A stretch of 7,612 nt of DNA from Bacteroidota bacterium (GCA_005788145.1 SXYY01000102.1:1-7612), one strand, 5' to 3'; positions 1-6,679 are shown, counted from the first letter of the stretch. The notes: a model not told the origin generated them from the sequence alone. Numbers and translations: made by a program.

Positions 1-208
1 AGCGACGGCGGTAATAGTAATGCGTTTTTTCTGTTAGCGTGTCCAACGCCGGTGCCGGCATTTTGCCTTTGTACAAAAATACATGCAAAGTGATTTTTAC
101 GCCCAAATCGTAGAGACTGCGGATTTTGTGGTAGATATCTGTGGCCCCGCCGTAATCAGGAGGGTGGGGAAGGTCAAAAGCGATAATATGAATGTGGGAA
201 ATCTTCAC
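1..208 (-). CDS. Glycosyltransferase (GT4-like), N-terminal part, cut by window edge
   Basis: The minus strand is open from a GTG at 208-206 to the left edge, giving 69 codons. The product begins VKISHIHIIAFDLPHPPDYGG and continues with a segment resembling KIRSLYDLGVKITLHVF. This is the first beta-alpha-beta unit of a GT-B fold glycosyltransferase: a beta strand, a glycine-containing loop after the Pro-rich stretch (residues 13-21), and a helix ending in 'LGVKITLHVF'. Many Bacteroidota GT4-like enzymes begin in this way with 'FDxPxPPxYGG'. The likely role is cytoplasmic transfer of a sugar from a nucleotide donor during envelope polysaccharide or glycolipid synthesis; donor and acceptor cannot be inferred. 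The GTG is chosen because the upstream gene stops 14 bp earlier and the conserved N-terminus starts here; the ATG at 213-211 is out of frame and stops after two codons. There is no clear Shine-Dalgarno sequence. It probably shares a transcript with the glycosyltransferase upstream. Confidence 0.8.
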   Translation of the reverse strand, partial: MKISHIHIIAFDLPHPPDYGGATDIYHKIRSLYDLGVKITLHVFLYKGKMPAPALDTLTEKTHYYYRRR

Positions 209-222
209 GGCATTTTGTTTGC

Positions 223-1359
223 TCAAGGTTGAAATGGTAACAGTTGTTGGTAAATGGATAATAAGGCTCGTTGCTCTACATCCCACTGCCATTGGGCGCC
301 GGCTGCTTCGCATGCCGTCTTCATCGCCCCGTGTAACGCAACATCGCCCAACACCCTGTTGGCATTGGCAATGATGGATGCGGTATTGGGCTCGGTGGGC
401 AATCCCACTTGGAAATCCGACAATAATTTTGTATATTCAGGAAACGGGTTGACCAAACTTGGCAATCGCGCTTGGGTGTAATCGAAGAATTTGTTGTTGA
501 GCGACAAATAATAACTCAAACCCACATTTTCGCTGACGTTGAAGCCCAGATACGCCATCCGTGTCAACTGCGGCAATTGTTGCGGGGCAATCATCCCCAA
601 AAAATGAATTTTGTCTTGCAGTTCCGCTTTGGCTACCTGCTCGCGCAAGGCCTTGCTCAAATCGCCCTCCCCAGCCAGAACCAGTTCACAAGGAATCGAT
701 TTCATGGCCTCGATGAGGGCTTCCAATCCCCTTCCTTCGTTCAAGGCCCCTTGGTACAAAATAAATCGCTTATCGTCCAACCAAGAAAAGGGGTTTGTTA
801 CACTTGAATCACTTGGCATGGCCGAAAAATCCGTGGCGATGGGCATGTTTCGCACCACTTTTACGGGTCTGTGATAAAGCGCTTCGAAGTATTCGGCAAT
901 GGCCGGTCCAACAGTATAAACAGCATTGGTGTGCTTGAAAGTGAATCGCTCAACCCTGGACCATACCGCTTGCACGCGTTTGCGGCGCGCTACCTCTGGC
1001 ACATGGGTGAACAATTCGTGGGCGTCAAAAACATGGTGTTTCTTTCGCAGTTTGGCCACCAATATGCCGGGGATGGCGGTGTCTAAATCGATGCTGCAGA
1101 TGGCATCTGTTTGAACGAACAGCAAATAGAACAGCAGGCGGATATTGAATTCGAGGTAGAACAATTTGCCTTTGCTAAATAGCAAGTGTTTGAGGCGAAC
1201 TTGTTGATAGGATTGGCTTGTGAGGCTTCGAGAGTCATTTTTGAGGCGGCCGACCAAGGTTACTGCGTAACCTGCGGCCGCCAAACTACCACAGATGCGC
1301 TGCATCCGTTGGTCAAACGCCAAATCGTTGGTTACTGTAAAAATGATTCGCCTACCCAT
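223..1359 (-). CDS. Glycosyltransferase, GT4-like (GT-B fold)
   Basis: The product is 378 aa, a usual length for a single-domain GT-B enzyme. The N-terminal Rossmann-like half begins with FTVTNDLAFDQRM (residues 7-19) followed by the helix and strand LAAAGYAVTLVGR, the typical start of a Bacteroidota GT4-like family. FDAHELFTHVPEV (about 111-123) is the conserved acceptor-side segment. The C-terminal half starts near ILYQGALNEGRGLEALIEAM (201-220), then LVLAGEGDL (226-234) and FLGMIAPQQLPQL. The donor-binding region SENVGLSYYLSLNNKFFDY (276-294) carries E277, which matches the conserved glutamate of the family. There is no signal peptide; a hydrophobic stretch at about 67-83 (FYLEFNIRLLFYLLFVQ) may sit against the membrane. 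The likely job is sugar transfer in surface polysaccharide or glycolipid assembly, with unknown substrate. The ATG lies 28 bp inside the end of the upstream helicase gene, and the conserved N-terminus supports this start, suggesting translational coupling. A second glycosyltransferase follows 14 bp downstream. Confidence 0.88.
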   Translation of the reverse strand: MGRRIIFTVTNDLAFDQRMQRICGSLAAAGYAVTLVGRLKNDSRSLTSQSYQQVRLKHLLFSKGKLFYLEFNIRLLFYLLFVQTDAICSIDLDTAIPGILVAKLRKKHHVFDAHELFTHVPEVARRKRVQAVWSRVERFTFKHTNAVYTVGPAIAEYFEALYHRPVKVVRNMPIATDFSAMPSDSSVTNPFSWLDDKRFILYQGALNEGRGLEALIEAMKSIPCELVLAGEGDLSKALREQVAKAELQDKIHFLGMIAPQQLPQLTRMAYLGFNVSENVGLSYYLSLNNKFFDYTQARLPSLVNPFPEYTKLLSDFQVGLPTEPNTASIIANANRVLGDVALHGAMKTACEAAGAQWQWDVEQRALLSIYQQLLPFQP

Positions 1360-3272
1360 GAGAGTGTTTGGTTTTCGTTTTCAATAATACAACCTTCATC
1401 CAGCATTATTCGCAGGGTTTCTGCCAACAATGCCTGTTGGGTTACCGGAAAGTGTTTTAGCATGAAAGTCGCCTTGCTGTTAGGGTTCTTCAAAAGGGCG
1501 CTGTGCCAAAATTTCCGACTTCGTTCATCGCCGGCTTTGCGGTTTTTTCGTTTGCAAACATCGCAGGTGCCACAATCTGGCGCTTGGGTTTCTTCGGTGA
1601 AATGGATTCGCCAAAAGGCACTTCTGCACGATTCACCAACTGCATAGGTCGTGAGTTGTTCCAACGCCTGCAATCTGCGCTTGAGCAGTCGCTGCAGCAG
1701 ATCAATATTCAGGCTAGGGTATAAACTTCTGGGTTCGGTGAGGGTTAGTAGGGGCCATTCGGTGGCGGGTTGGTATCGCAGCAATTGCAATTGCTCCATC
1801 TGTTGCAACATGCGCTGAATTTGCACAATTTCTTCTTGTGAAACCTCGCGGTCGAAGTCGCTTCTTCGCAGTCGGCGTGCCAACGACGATTCGTTGATGT
1901 TTACAGGGTGATCAAAAATGCCCCCATGTCCGCGTAGCAATGTATCCAGCAGTATGCCATACGCGGGTTGCTTTTCTTTGAAGTCGTAAATTTCATCGTG
2001 TCGGCCGGTCATCATCACCGTAGCGGGCTGCCAATTGCCTTCTGTCCACTGCCATTGTCCAAGTATTTCCAGGGCTTTTACGGCATAATAAAGGTTTTTG
2101 GGATGCAGGTTTTGCTGTTGGGCGATGAGGGCAAGATTCACGGGGTGTGATTGCCATTCTCCTTCGCCATCCGATACGCCAAGGGCGTTGAGCATGCCAT
2201 GGTAAGCGTGCTTGAGGGTGTCTTCGTTGGGGTGTTGTTGCAAGAGTGATTCGTGGATTTCTTGCCAATCGTTGGGGTGGTACAGAAGCACGCAATGGCT
2301 CAAATTGCCATCCCGGCCGGCACGGCCGGCCTCTTGGTAGTAATCCTCGGGGTTTTTGGGCGGGAAGCTGTGTATTACCAAACGCACATCGGGTTTGTCA
2401 ACCCCCATCCCAAAGGCATTCGTGCAAACCATTACCCGCATCTGGTTGTTGACCCATTGGTTTTGTCGCTCGCTGCGCTCGCCATTGGGCAGTCCTGCAT
2501 GGTAAAAAGTGGCTGATATACCGTTCTCAATCAAGGTTCTACAAATGGCCTCAACCGATTTCCGGGTATGACCAAAGACCAAGGCACTGCCCTGTGATCG
2601 AGCCAATATCCGAACAATGTGATTTGCCTTATCTTGGCTTTCCAGTGCGTGAAAAATAAGGTTGTTTCGGGAGAAATCGCCCCGGTGAATATAAGGCGTC
2701 TGCAACTGTAGCCCTTGGATGATGTCGTCTTGAATCCATGCTGGTGCACTGGCCGTAAATGCCGCCACCGGAACCCCAGGCAACAGCGTGCGCAACTCAG
2801 CGATGCGTTGGTAGGAAGGGCGGAAATCTTGTCCCCACATGCTTATGCAATGGGCCTCATCCACCACCAACAATTGCACGTTTAAGTTGGGTAAATACCC
2901 CTGAAAATTCTGGGTAGCCAAACGCTCCGGTGAAACGTAAAGCAATTTGAATTCGCCGTGCAATGCCCGCTCCAATGTGTTTTGAATGTCGCGGCGCGAC
3001 AGTCCAGCATGCAATGCCACCGCGGGAATTCCCTTGCGATTGAGCGTTTCTACTTGGTCTTTCATCAGGGCGATGAGCGGAGAAACCACCAAGGTTGTGC
3101 CCTTTTTGGACGCCGCTGGAACCTGAAAACAGATGCTTTTTCCCCCGCCGGTAGGGAGCAATACCAGGGTGTCGTTTCCCCGCATCAAACTTTCTACGAT
3201 ATCGATTTGGCCCTGCCGAAACGCATCGTACCCCCAATGATTTTTGAGTATTTGCTGGGCCAGTTCGCGCAT
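1332..3272 (-). CDS. recQ: RecQ-family ATP-dependent DNA helicase
   Basis: The product is 646 aa, an SF2 3'-to-5' DNA helicase of the RecQ family, acting in recombination and repair of stalled forks. Motifs in order: motif 0 around FRQGQ (18-22); Walker A PTGGGKS (40-46); motif Ia VSPLIALMKDQ (63-73); DEAH box (138-141) followed by the RecQ aromatic-rich loop CISMWGQDFRP (142-152); motif III FTASA (172-176); motif IV region ALVFGHTRKS (230-239); motif V TNAFGMGVDKP (284-294); motif VI QEAGRAGRDG (313-322). The cysteines expected for zinc binding are C549, C567, C570 and C573 (CGTCDVC). They lie about 225 residues after motif VI; from memory the spacing is about 50 residues in E. coli RecQ. 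The intervening region looks like helical or winged-helix sequence. After the cysteines a short winged-helix-like tail remains and no HRDC domain is seen. This is the shorter RecQ type I recall from Bacteroidota, which often carry a second, longer RecQ. The start is 29 bp after the regulator stop. The symbol is used at family level; orthology to E. coli recQ is not claimed. Confidence 0.93.
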   Translation of the reverse strand: MRELAQQILKNHWGYDAFRQGQIDIVESLMRGNDTLVLLPTGGGKSICFQVPAASKKGTTLVVSPLIALMKDQVETLNRKGIPAVALHAGLSRRDIQNTLERALHGEFKLLYVSPERLATQNFQGYLPNLNVQLLVVDEAHCISMWGQDFRPSYQRIAELRTLLPGVPVAAFTASAPAWIQDDIIQGLQLQTPYIHRGDFSRNNLIFHALESQDKANHIVRILARSQGSALVFGHTRKSVEAICRTLIENGISATFYHAGLPNGERSERQNQWVNNQMRVMVCTNAFGMGVDKPDVRLVIHSFPPKNPEDYYQEAGRAGRDGNLSHCVLLYHPNDWQEIHESLLQQHPNEDTLKHAYHGMLNALGVSDGEGEWQSHPVNLALIAQQQNLHPKNLYYAVKALEILGQWQWTEGNWQPATVMMTGRHDEIYDFKEKQPAYGILLDTLLRGHGGIFDHPVNINESSLARRLRRSDFDREVSQEEIVQIQRMLQQMEQLQLLRYQPATEWPLLTLTEPRSLYPSLNIDLLQRLLKRRLQALEQLTTYAVGESCRSAFWRIHFTEETQAPDCGTCDVCKRKNRKAGDERSRKFWHSALLKNPNSKATFMLKHFPVTQQALLAETLRIMLDEGCIIENENQTLSWVGESFLQ

Positions 3273-3302
3273 GCGGCAGTGAAAATGCAGTGAAAGGGGT
3301 GG

Positions 3303-4301
3303 TTAGTCCTGGATGACTTGCTGACGGAATTTGTCTACGCTGTTGTAGATGCCTTTGAAAAATTGGTTGCGTGATTTTTCGGCGACCAAGCTCAACGGGG
3401 TGCTTTTGGAGATCATGTTATTGAGCCACGATTCTGTTATTTCGTTGAAATACCGATTGTTGGAGCGGATAAAATTGAAAGAATTGTGTCCGATGTAACT
3501 CGCTTGATGCGTGTCTGACGTCAGAAAAACGGTGTTGTTGCCAATCATCAATTCTGAGCCATACAGGCCATACTCTGTTTCATTGGATTGGTTTTTGAGG
3601 GGGTTGTATTTTCTGCCGTTTTCAGCTTGTTTGGATGCCATCGCCAAAATGCCATCGAGGTCTTCCAATACGCTAAGCACTGTTTCTTTTTCGGAGAAAA
3701 ATCCGGCCTCCCAGTAGAATTTGATCTGCTGTATGGTACTTTTCAGCGTATCGTCATTCCACAACTCAGTGGTAGGGATACTCATGAACATATCGCGCAA
3801 TTTGGGAACTTCTTCCAACCAGATGCTCGGCAGCTGAATTTCTTCAACTTTTCGGCCTTGCAATGCAGTGGAGTTTAGGATGCTCTTATTCCAATACATC
3901 ATCTTAAACTGCGCCAATTTGGGGAAGAAGAAGTGATAGAATACCGGTAAGTCTTCTGCGGCGTATATGAGGCGATGATTGGGGTATTTCATCATCCATG
4001 CCAAGTCGCCATGCAACACTTTTAGGTATTGGTAAAAGCTCTCAGAGTCAGCAGTGAGTTTGTTGATGCGGAAAGCCACCATGTTGGAATTGACCTCAGA
4101 CAGCGCTTCCAACGGGATGTTGAAATGTTTGCAAATAGCAAATGTTTCTGATAGGGTGATATCGGTTTCGCAGCGCAGTCGTCTGTATACCGAGTCGAGG
4201 CTAATTTGCAGTAACTCGCTGAGTTCTTCGGCCAAGCTGATGTGCATGGGGGCCGATCGTTTCAGCAATTCGATAAAATTTGTTTGTACAGTGTTTGACA
4301 T
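3303..4301 (-). CDS. HTH transcriptional regulator, Bacteroidota type, with uncharacterised C-terminal domain
   Basis: The product is 332 aa. Residues about 8-68 form a Cro/XRE-like or BetR-like DNA-binding unit: ISLAEELSELLQIS, then SVYRRLRCETDITLSE as the recognition-helix region, then the closing helix AICKHFNIPLEAL. The remaining 260 residues have no signal peptide or membrane segment. They contain YAAEDLPVFYHFFFPKLAQF (113-132), a segment I recognise from many Bacteroidota HTH proteins of unknown function, and a mostly helical C-terminus. A plausible reading is a cytoplasmic regulator whose large domain senses a ligand or mediates oligomerisation; nothing in the sequence names the signal. 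It is the first gene of a co-directional run with recQ (29 bp downstream) and two glycosyltransferases. Two copies of a 15-bp palindrome lie just upstream, which suggests autoregulation. The ATG is the first in frame and sits directly before the HTH region. It is confidently a gene and an HTH protein; its targets are inferred. Confidence 0.82.
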   Translation of the reverse strand: MSNTVQTNFIELLKRSAPMHISLAEELSELLQISLDSVYRRLRCETDITLSETFAICKHFNIPLEALSEVNSNMVAFRINKLTADSESFYQYLKVLHGDLAWMMKYPNHRLIYAAEDLPVFYHFFFPKLAQFKMMYWNKSILNSTALQGRKVEEIQLPSIWLEEVPKLRDMFMSIPTTELWNDDTLKSTIQQIKFYWEAGFFSEKETVLSVLEDLDGILAMASKQAENGRKYNPLKNQSNETEYGLYGSELMIGNNTVFLTSDTHQASYIGHNSFNFIRSNNRYFNEITESWLNNMISKSTPLSLVAEKSRNQFFKGIYNSVDKFRQQVIQD

Positions 4302-4339
4302 ACTATTTTGCGATTTTCCGTAAAGCTAAAAAAAATCTG

Positions 4340-4354
4340 TTGCAAAAAATGCAA
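4340..4354. promoter_or_regulatory. Candidate operator, palindrome copy 1
   Basis: TTGCAAAAAATGCAA is an inverted repeat, TTGCA-N5-TGCAA, with its near edge 38 bp upstream of the HTH gene start codon. It is identical to a second copy 41 bp away (centre to centre), and both are preceded by AAATCT, with one extra G here. Dyad symmetry, exact duplication, about four helical turns of spacing and position next to an HTH gene all fit an operator. If TAGCTTTA at 4328-4321 is the -7 element, the minus-strand TTG of this copy would be near -33, so binding would block the promoter. Function is inferred. Confidence 0.6.
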
Positions 4355-4380
4355 CTTTCCCCATAAATCAATGGAAATCT

Positions 4381-4395
4381 TTGCAAAAAATGCAA
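4381..4395. promoter_or_regulatory. Candidate operator, palindrome copy 2
   Basis: This is the second exact copy of TTGCAAAAAATGCAA (TTGCA-N5-TGCAA), 79 bp upstream of the HTH gene start codon and preceded by AAATCT at 4375-4380. Both the 5-bp arms and the all-A spacer are conserved between copies, although the intervening 26 bp are unrelated. It probably acts with copy 1 as a paired site for a dimeric or tetrameric regulator, the neighbouring HTH protein being the obvious candidate. Confidence 0.58.
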
Positions 4396-4612
4396 TAATC
4401 ACGTTTCGGGAATGGCAATTATGCTAAAATCCTTAAAATGAATTTGAAAATATGCGGTAATCCGGGGGGTGGGGGAATGCAGATGCGTGACATTTGTGAG
4501 AATTAAAACCCACAAAAAACATTGTTGTGAATAAGTTAAAAGTGCTCGTTACCGTGATGAGCAAACTGGCCCCCGGCGTTTATACCCCAGACTGACTGAA
4601 TCTGACTTGAAA

Positions 4613-5266
4613 TTATTGTAAAATACCGTCTTGCATCCGCAGTGTGCGGTCGGCGATATCGGTCAGTGCGGCATTGTGCGTTACAATGACCATGGTTTGG
4701 TTGAAATCGCGCTGAAGCTGTTTGAAATACTGATGGATTAACTCGGCGTTGGCCGTATCTAAATTGCCAGTAGGTTCATCGGCAAAGATCACTTGTGGCT
4801 GGTTAAACTGCGCCCTTGCAATGGCAACACGTTGCTGCTCACCCCCAGACAATTGTCCGGGTTTGTGATGATGTCGGTCGCCCAATCCCAAATAATTCAG
4901 CAGTTCGCCGGCACGTTTTTCCGCTGCTTTGTTTGAAAGTCCTGCGATCAAGCCGGGCATCATGGCATTTTCCAATGCAGTGAATTCGGGCAAAAGTTGG
5001 TGGAATTGAAAAACAAATCCCAAATGTTTGTTTCTAAATTGCGCCAATTTTTTGCCACTGAGCTGGGTGACATCGGTATTGAAAATTTGGACTTGTCCTT
5101 CATCAGCCTGATCCAAGGTGCCCAACAACTGCAACAATGTACTCTTGCCCGCACCACTTGCACCAACGATGGCAACGATTTCTCCCGACTGAATTTCTAA
5201 GTCCACGCCCTTGACTACGTGCAAATGACCATAGTGCTTGTGTAAATTCTTGCAGTAAACCATCAT
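4613..5266 (-). CDS. lolD: ABC transporter ATP-binding protein, LolD-type (lipoprotein release)
   Basis: From the ATG at 5266 the product is 217 aa, matching the usual size of LolD-type ATPases. Seen in order: A-loop region HKHYG; Walker A GASGAGKST (35-43); Q-loop FVFQ with Q87, followed by FHQLLPEFTALENAMMP, a segment typical of LolD; signature LSGGEQQR (139-146); Walker B VIFADEP with D163 and E164; D-loop GNLD; and H-loop histidine H197 in IVTHN. LolD hydrolyses ATP at the inner membrane to power LolC/LolE-type permeases that pull lipoproteins out of the membrane for transfer to LolA. No permease gene is next to it here. The frame stays open to a TTG at 5299, but that TTG lies within an exact TAnnTTTG promoter element and the extra 11 residues are not part of the family. 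Tandem ATGs exist at 5266 and 5263; either may be used. It is divergent from sucC. A macrolide-exporter-like (MacB-type) role is a less likely alternative. Confidence 0.88.
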   Translation of the reverse strand: MMVYCKNLHKHYGHLHVVKGVDLEIQSGEIVAIVGASGAGKSTLLQLLGTLDQADEGQVQIFNTDVTQLSGKKLAQFRNKHLGFVFQFHQLLPEFTALENAMMPGLIAGLSNKAAEKRAGELLNYLGLGDRHHHKPGQLSGGEQQRVAIARAQFNQPQVIFADEPTGNLDTANAELIHQYFKQLQRDFNQTMVIVTHNAALTDIADRTLRMQDGILQ

Positions 5267-5296
5267 GAAATCGCCAAAGTGTGCCCTTAATTGGGT

Positions 5297-5304
5297 CAAA
5301 GTTA
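5297..5304 (-). promoter_or_regulatory. Candidate -7 promoter element for the lolD-like gene
   Basis: The minus strand reads TAACTTTG, an exact match to the Bacteroidota -7 consensus TAnnTTTG. A TTG lies 15 bp upstream on the same strand (5322-5320), shorter than the usual spacing to the -33 element. A transcript starting a few bases downstream would have a leader of roughly 20-25 nt before the ATG at 5266. No equally good element faces sucC; the nearest is TATTTTCG at 5307-5314, with one mismatch. Confidence 0.45.
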
Positions 5305-5345
5305 ATTATTTTCGCGTCGCAATAACCTAGCATTCTCGCATTAAC

Positions 5346-6560
5346 ATGAATATCCACGAGTATCAAGCCAAAGAAATCCTGAAGAAATACGGTGTAGCCG
5401 TACAAGAAGGGTTCGTAGCAGAAACGCCCGAGCAAGCCTTGGAAGCAGCCCAAAAAGTTAAAGAGCATTACCAATCGGATTGGTGTGTAGTGAAGGCACA
5501 AATCCATGCCGGCGGTCGCGGTAAAGGAAAAATTCAAGGCAGCGAACAGCGCGGTGTTCAGGTGGCCAAAAACCCAGAACAAGCAGCTGAAATTACAAAG
5601 AATTTGTTGGGTGGTACCTTGGTGACCATTCAAACGGGTGCTGCCGGCAAGGTGGTGAGCAAAGTGTTGGTGGCCCAAGATGTGTTCTACCCTGGTGCTA
5701 GCGAGCCCAAAGAATATTACATGAGTGTGTTGCTCGATCGCGCTACCAAACAAAACGTGATTATCTACACCACCGAAGGTGGTATGGATATCGAAGAGGT
5801 GGCTGAGCAGCATCCAGAAAAAATCCACAAAGAGTGGGTGAACCCCGCTGTGGGTTTGCAAGCATTCCAAGCGCGTAAAATTGCGTTTAACTTGGGTTTG
5901 GAAGGCAAAGCATTCAAAGAAATGGTAACATTCGTTACCGCTCTTTACCGCGCCTACGATGAAACCGATAGCGCCATGTTTGAAATCAACCCTGTGTTGA
6001 AGACTTCAGACGACCGCATCATTGCCGTGGATGCCAAAGTGAATTTGGACGATAACGCTTTGTACCGTCACAAAGACTTCTTGGAGTTGCGTGATTTGGC
6101 CGAAGAAGATCCAACCGAAGTTGAAGCGGGTAAATTCAACTTGAACTATGTAAAGCTCGACGGTAACGTGGGTTGTATGGTGAATGGTGCAGGTTTGGCC
6201 ATGGCAACCATGGATATCATCAAGTTGAGCGGTGGTGAGCCAGCGAACTTCTTGGATGTAGGAGGCACTGCCAACGCAGAAACGGTTGAAAACGGTTTCC
6301 GTATCATTATGTCGGATCCCACCGTGAAAGCCATCTTGATCAACATCTTTGGTGGTATCGTTCGTTGCGATCGTGTTGCCAACGGTGTGGTTGAAGCTTA
6401 CCGCAAAATTGGGGATGTACAAATCCCAATCATCGTTCGTTTGCAAGGTACCAATGCGGTTGAAGCCAAGCGAATCATTGATGAAAGTGGTTTGAAAGTA
6501 TATAGCGCAATCACGCTTTCTGAGGCAGCTGCCTTGGTTGAGCAAGTGTTGAAAGGATAA
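5346..6560 (+). CDS. sucC: Succinyl-CoA synthetase (ADP-forming) subunit beta
   Basis: The product is 404 aa, close to the family's usual length of about 390-400. SucC pairs with SucD to convert succinyl-CoA, ADP or GDP and phosphate to succinate, CoA and nucleoside triphosphate in the TCA cycle. The N-terminal ATP-grasp domain begins MNIHEYQAKEILKKYGV. It has the nucleotide-binding KAQIHAGGRGK (50-60), with K50 and GRG at 57-59. MFEINP (211-216) with N215, and D229 in AVDAKV, correspond to the Mg-nucleotide ligands N199 and D213 of E. coli SucC. The C-terminal CoA-ligase-like domain carries GNVGCMVNGAG (273-283), with N280 for succinate binding, then FLDVGG and the phosphate loop region IFGGIVRCD (334-342). 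All key residues are present. Codon choice is consistent (GGT, AAC, TTG and GTG frequent), as in highly expressed genes. It is divergent from the lolD-like gene, ends before a strong terminator, and no sucD follows, so it is likely monocistronic. Confidence 0.97.
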   Translation: MNIHEYQAKEILKKYGVAVQEGFVAETPEQALEAAQKVKEHYQSDWCVVKAQIHAGGRGKGKIQGSEQRGVQVAKNPEQAAEITKNLLGGTLVTIQTGAAGKVVSKVLVAQDVFYPGASEPKEYYMSVLLDRATKQNVIIYTTEGGMDIEEVAEQHPEKIHKEWVNPAVGLQAFQARKIAFNLGLEGKAFKEMVTFVTALYRAYDETDSAMFEINPVLKTSDDRIIAVDAKVNLDDNALYRHKDFLELRDLAEEDPTEVEAGKFNLNYVKLDGNVGCMVNGAGLAMATMDIIKLSGGEPANFLDVGGTANAETVENGFRIIMSDPTVKAILINIFGGIVRCDRVANGVVEAYRKIGDVQIPIIVRLQGTNAVEAKRIIDESGLKVYSAITLSEAAALVEQVLKG

Positions 6561-6576
6561 TTTTTCAAATGCCGAT

Positions 6577-6607
6577 AAAAAAGGGAGCCCAATGGGCTCC
6601 CTTTTTT
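6577..6607 (+). terminator. Intrinsic terminator after sucC
   Basis: A perfect 14-bp stem (6577-6590 paired with 6594-6607) closes on a 3-nt AAT loop. The core GGGAGCCC/GGGCTCCC is flanked by A6 on the left arm and T6 on the right arm, so a U-tract follows the GC-rich hairpin. It begins 16 bp after the sucC stop codon. Because both arms carry A/T tracts it could terminate in either direction, but no convergent gene is present here. It insulates the downstream TPR gene from sucC transcription. Confidence 0.93.
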
Positions 6608-6679
6608 GTTACTGTACAATCAAACGGGCAGTGCGATTTTGGGTGAATAAGGTCAAAATATCGCCCTCTGTTTGCCATT

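Larger units (their letters stand above)
4302..4612. other. 311-bp intergenic region upstream of the HTH gene
   Basis: This gap separates the start of the HTH regulator from the stop of the lolD-like gene, both on the minus strand. It is AT-rich near the regulator and contains the two TTGCAAAAAATGCAA palindromes (4340-4354 and 4381-4395). The half near lolD holds a G-run tract, GGGGGGTGGGGG (4464-4475), and a weak 5-bp inverted repeat TGCTC/GAGCA at about 4542-4562. No convincing intrinsic terminator for the lolD-like gene and no coding region of believable length were seen. The only near match to the Bacteroidota -7 element facing the regulator is TAGCTTTA (minus strand, 4328-4321), one mismatch from TAnnTTTG, with a TTG 23 bp upstream inside the first palindrome. 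This is weak evidence for a promoter. Confidence 0.6.

Noticed and set aside
4123..4150. Repeated AAATGTTT with GCAAAT inside the HTH gene, resembling the upstream palindrome
   Set aside because: It lacks the TTGCA-N5-TGCAA dyad and encodes the conserved end of the HTH domain, so the similarity is likely coincidental.
4464..4475. GGGGGGTGGGGG tract as a G-quadruplex or phase-variable tract
   Set aside because: There are only two G runs, so a standard four-run quadruplex is not formed, and the tract is not inside a gene or placed in an evident promoter spacer.
4494..4529. TTGTG/CACAA half-sites at 4494-4498, 4511-4515 and 4525-4529
   Set aside because: Five-base half-sites with unequal spacing in AT-rich DNA are expected by chance; there is no exact longer repeat.
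4542..4562. TGCTC/GAGCA inverted repeat as a terminator for the lolD-like gene
   Set aside because: The stem is only 5 bp with an 11-nt loop and no T-tract follows on the minus strand.
4500..4598. Short plus-strand frame in the intergenic region (22 codons from a GTG at 4527)
   Set aside because: Too short, with no ribosome-binding site and no recognised product; chance cannot be excluded.
5103..5870. Minus-strand open frame of 255 codons spanning the lolD-like gene and sucC
   Set aside because: It crosses the divergent promoter region and lies antisense to the highly conserved sucC start; its product is rich in H, F and L, as expected from reading a conserved gene backwards.
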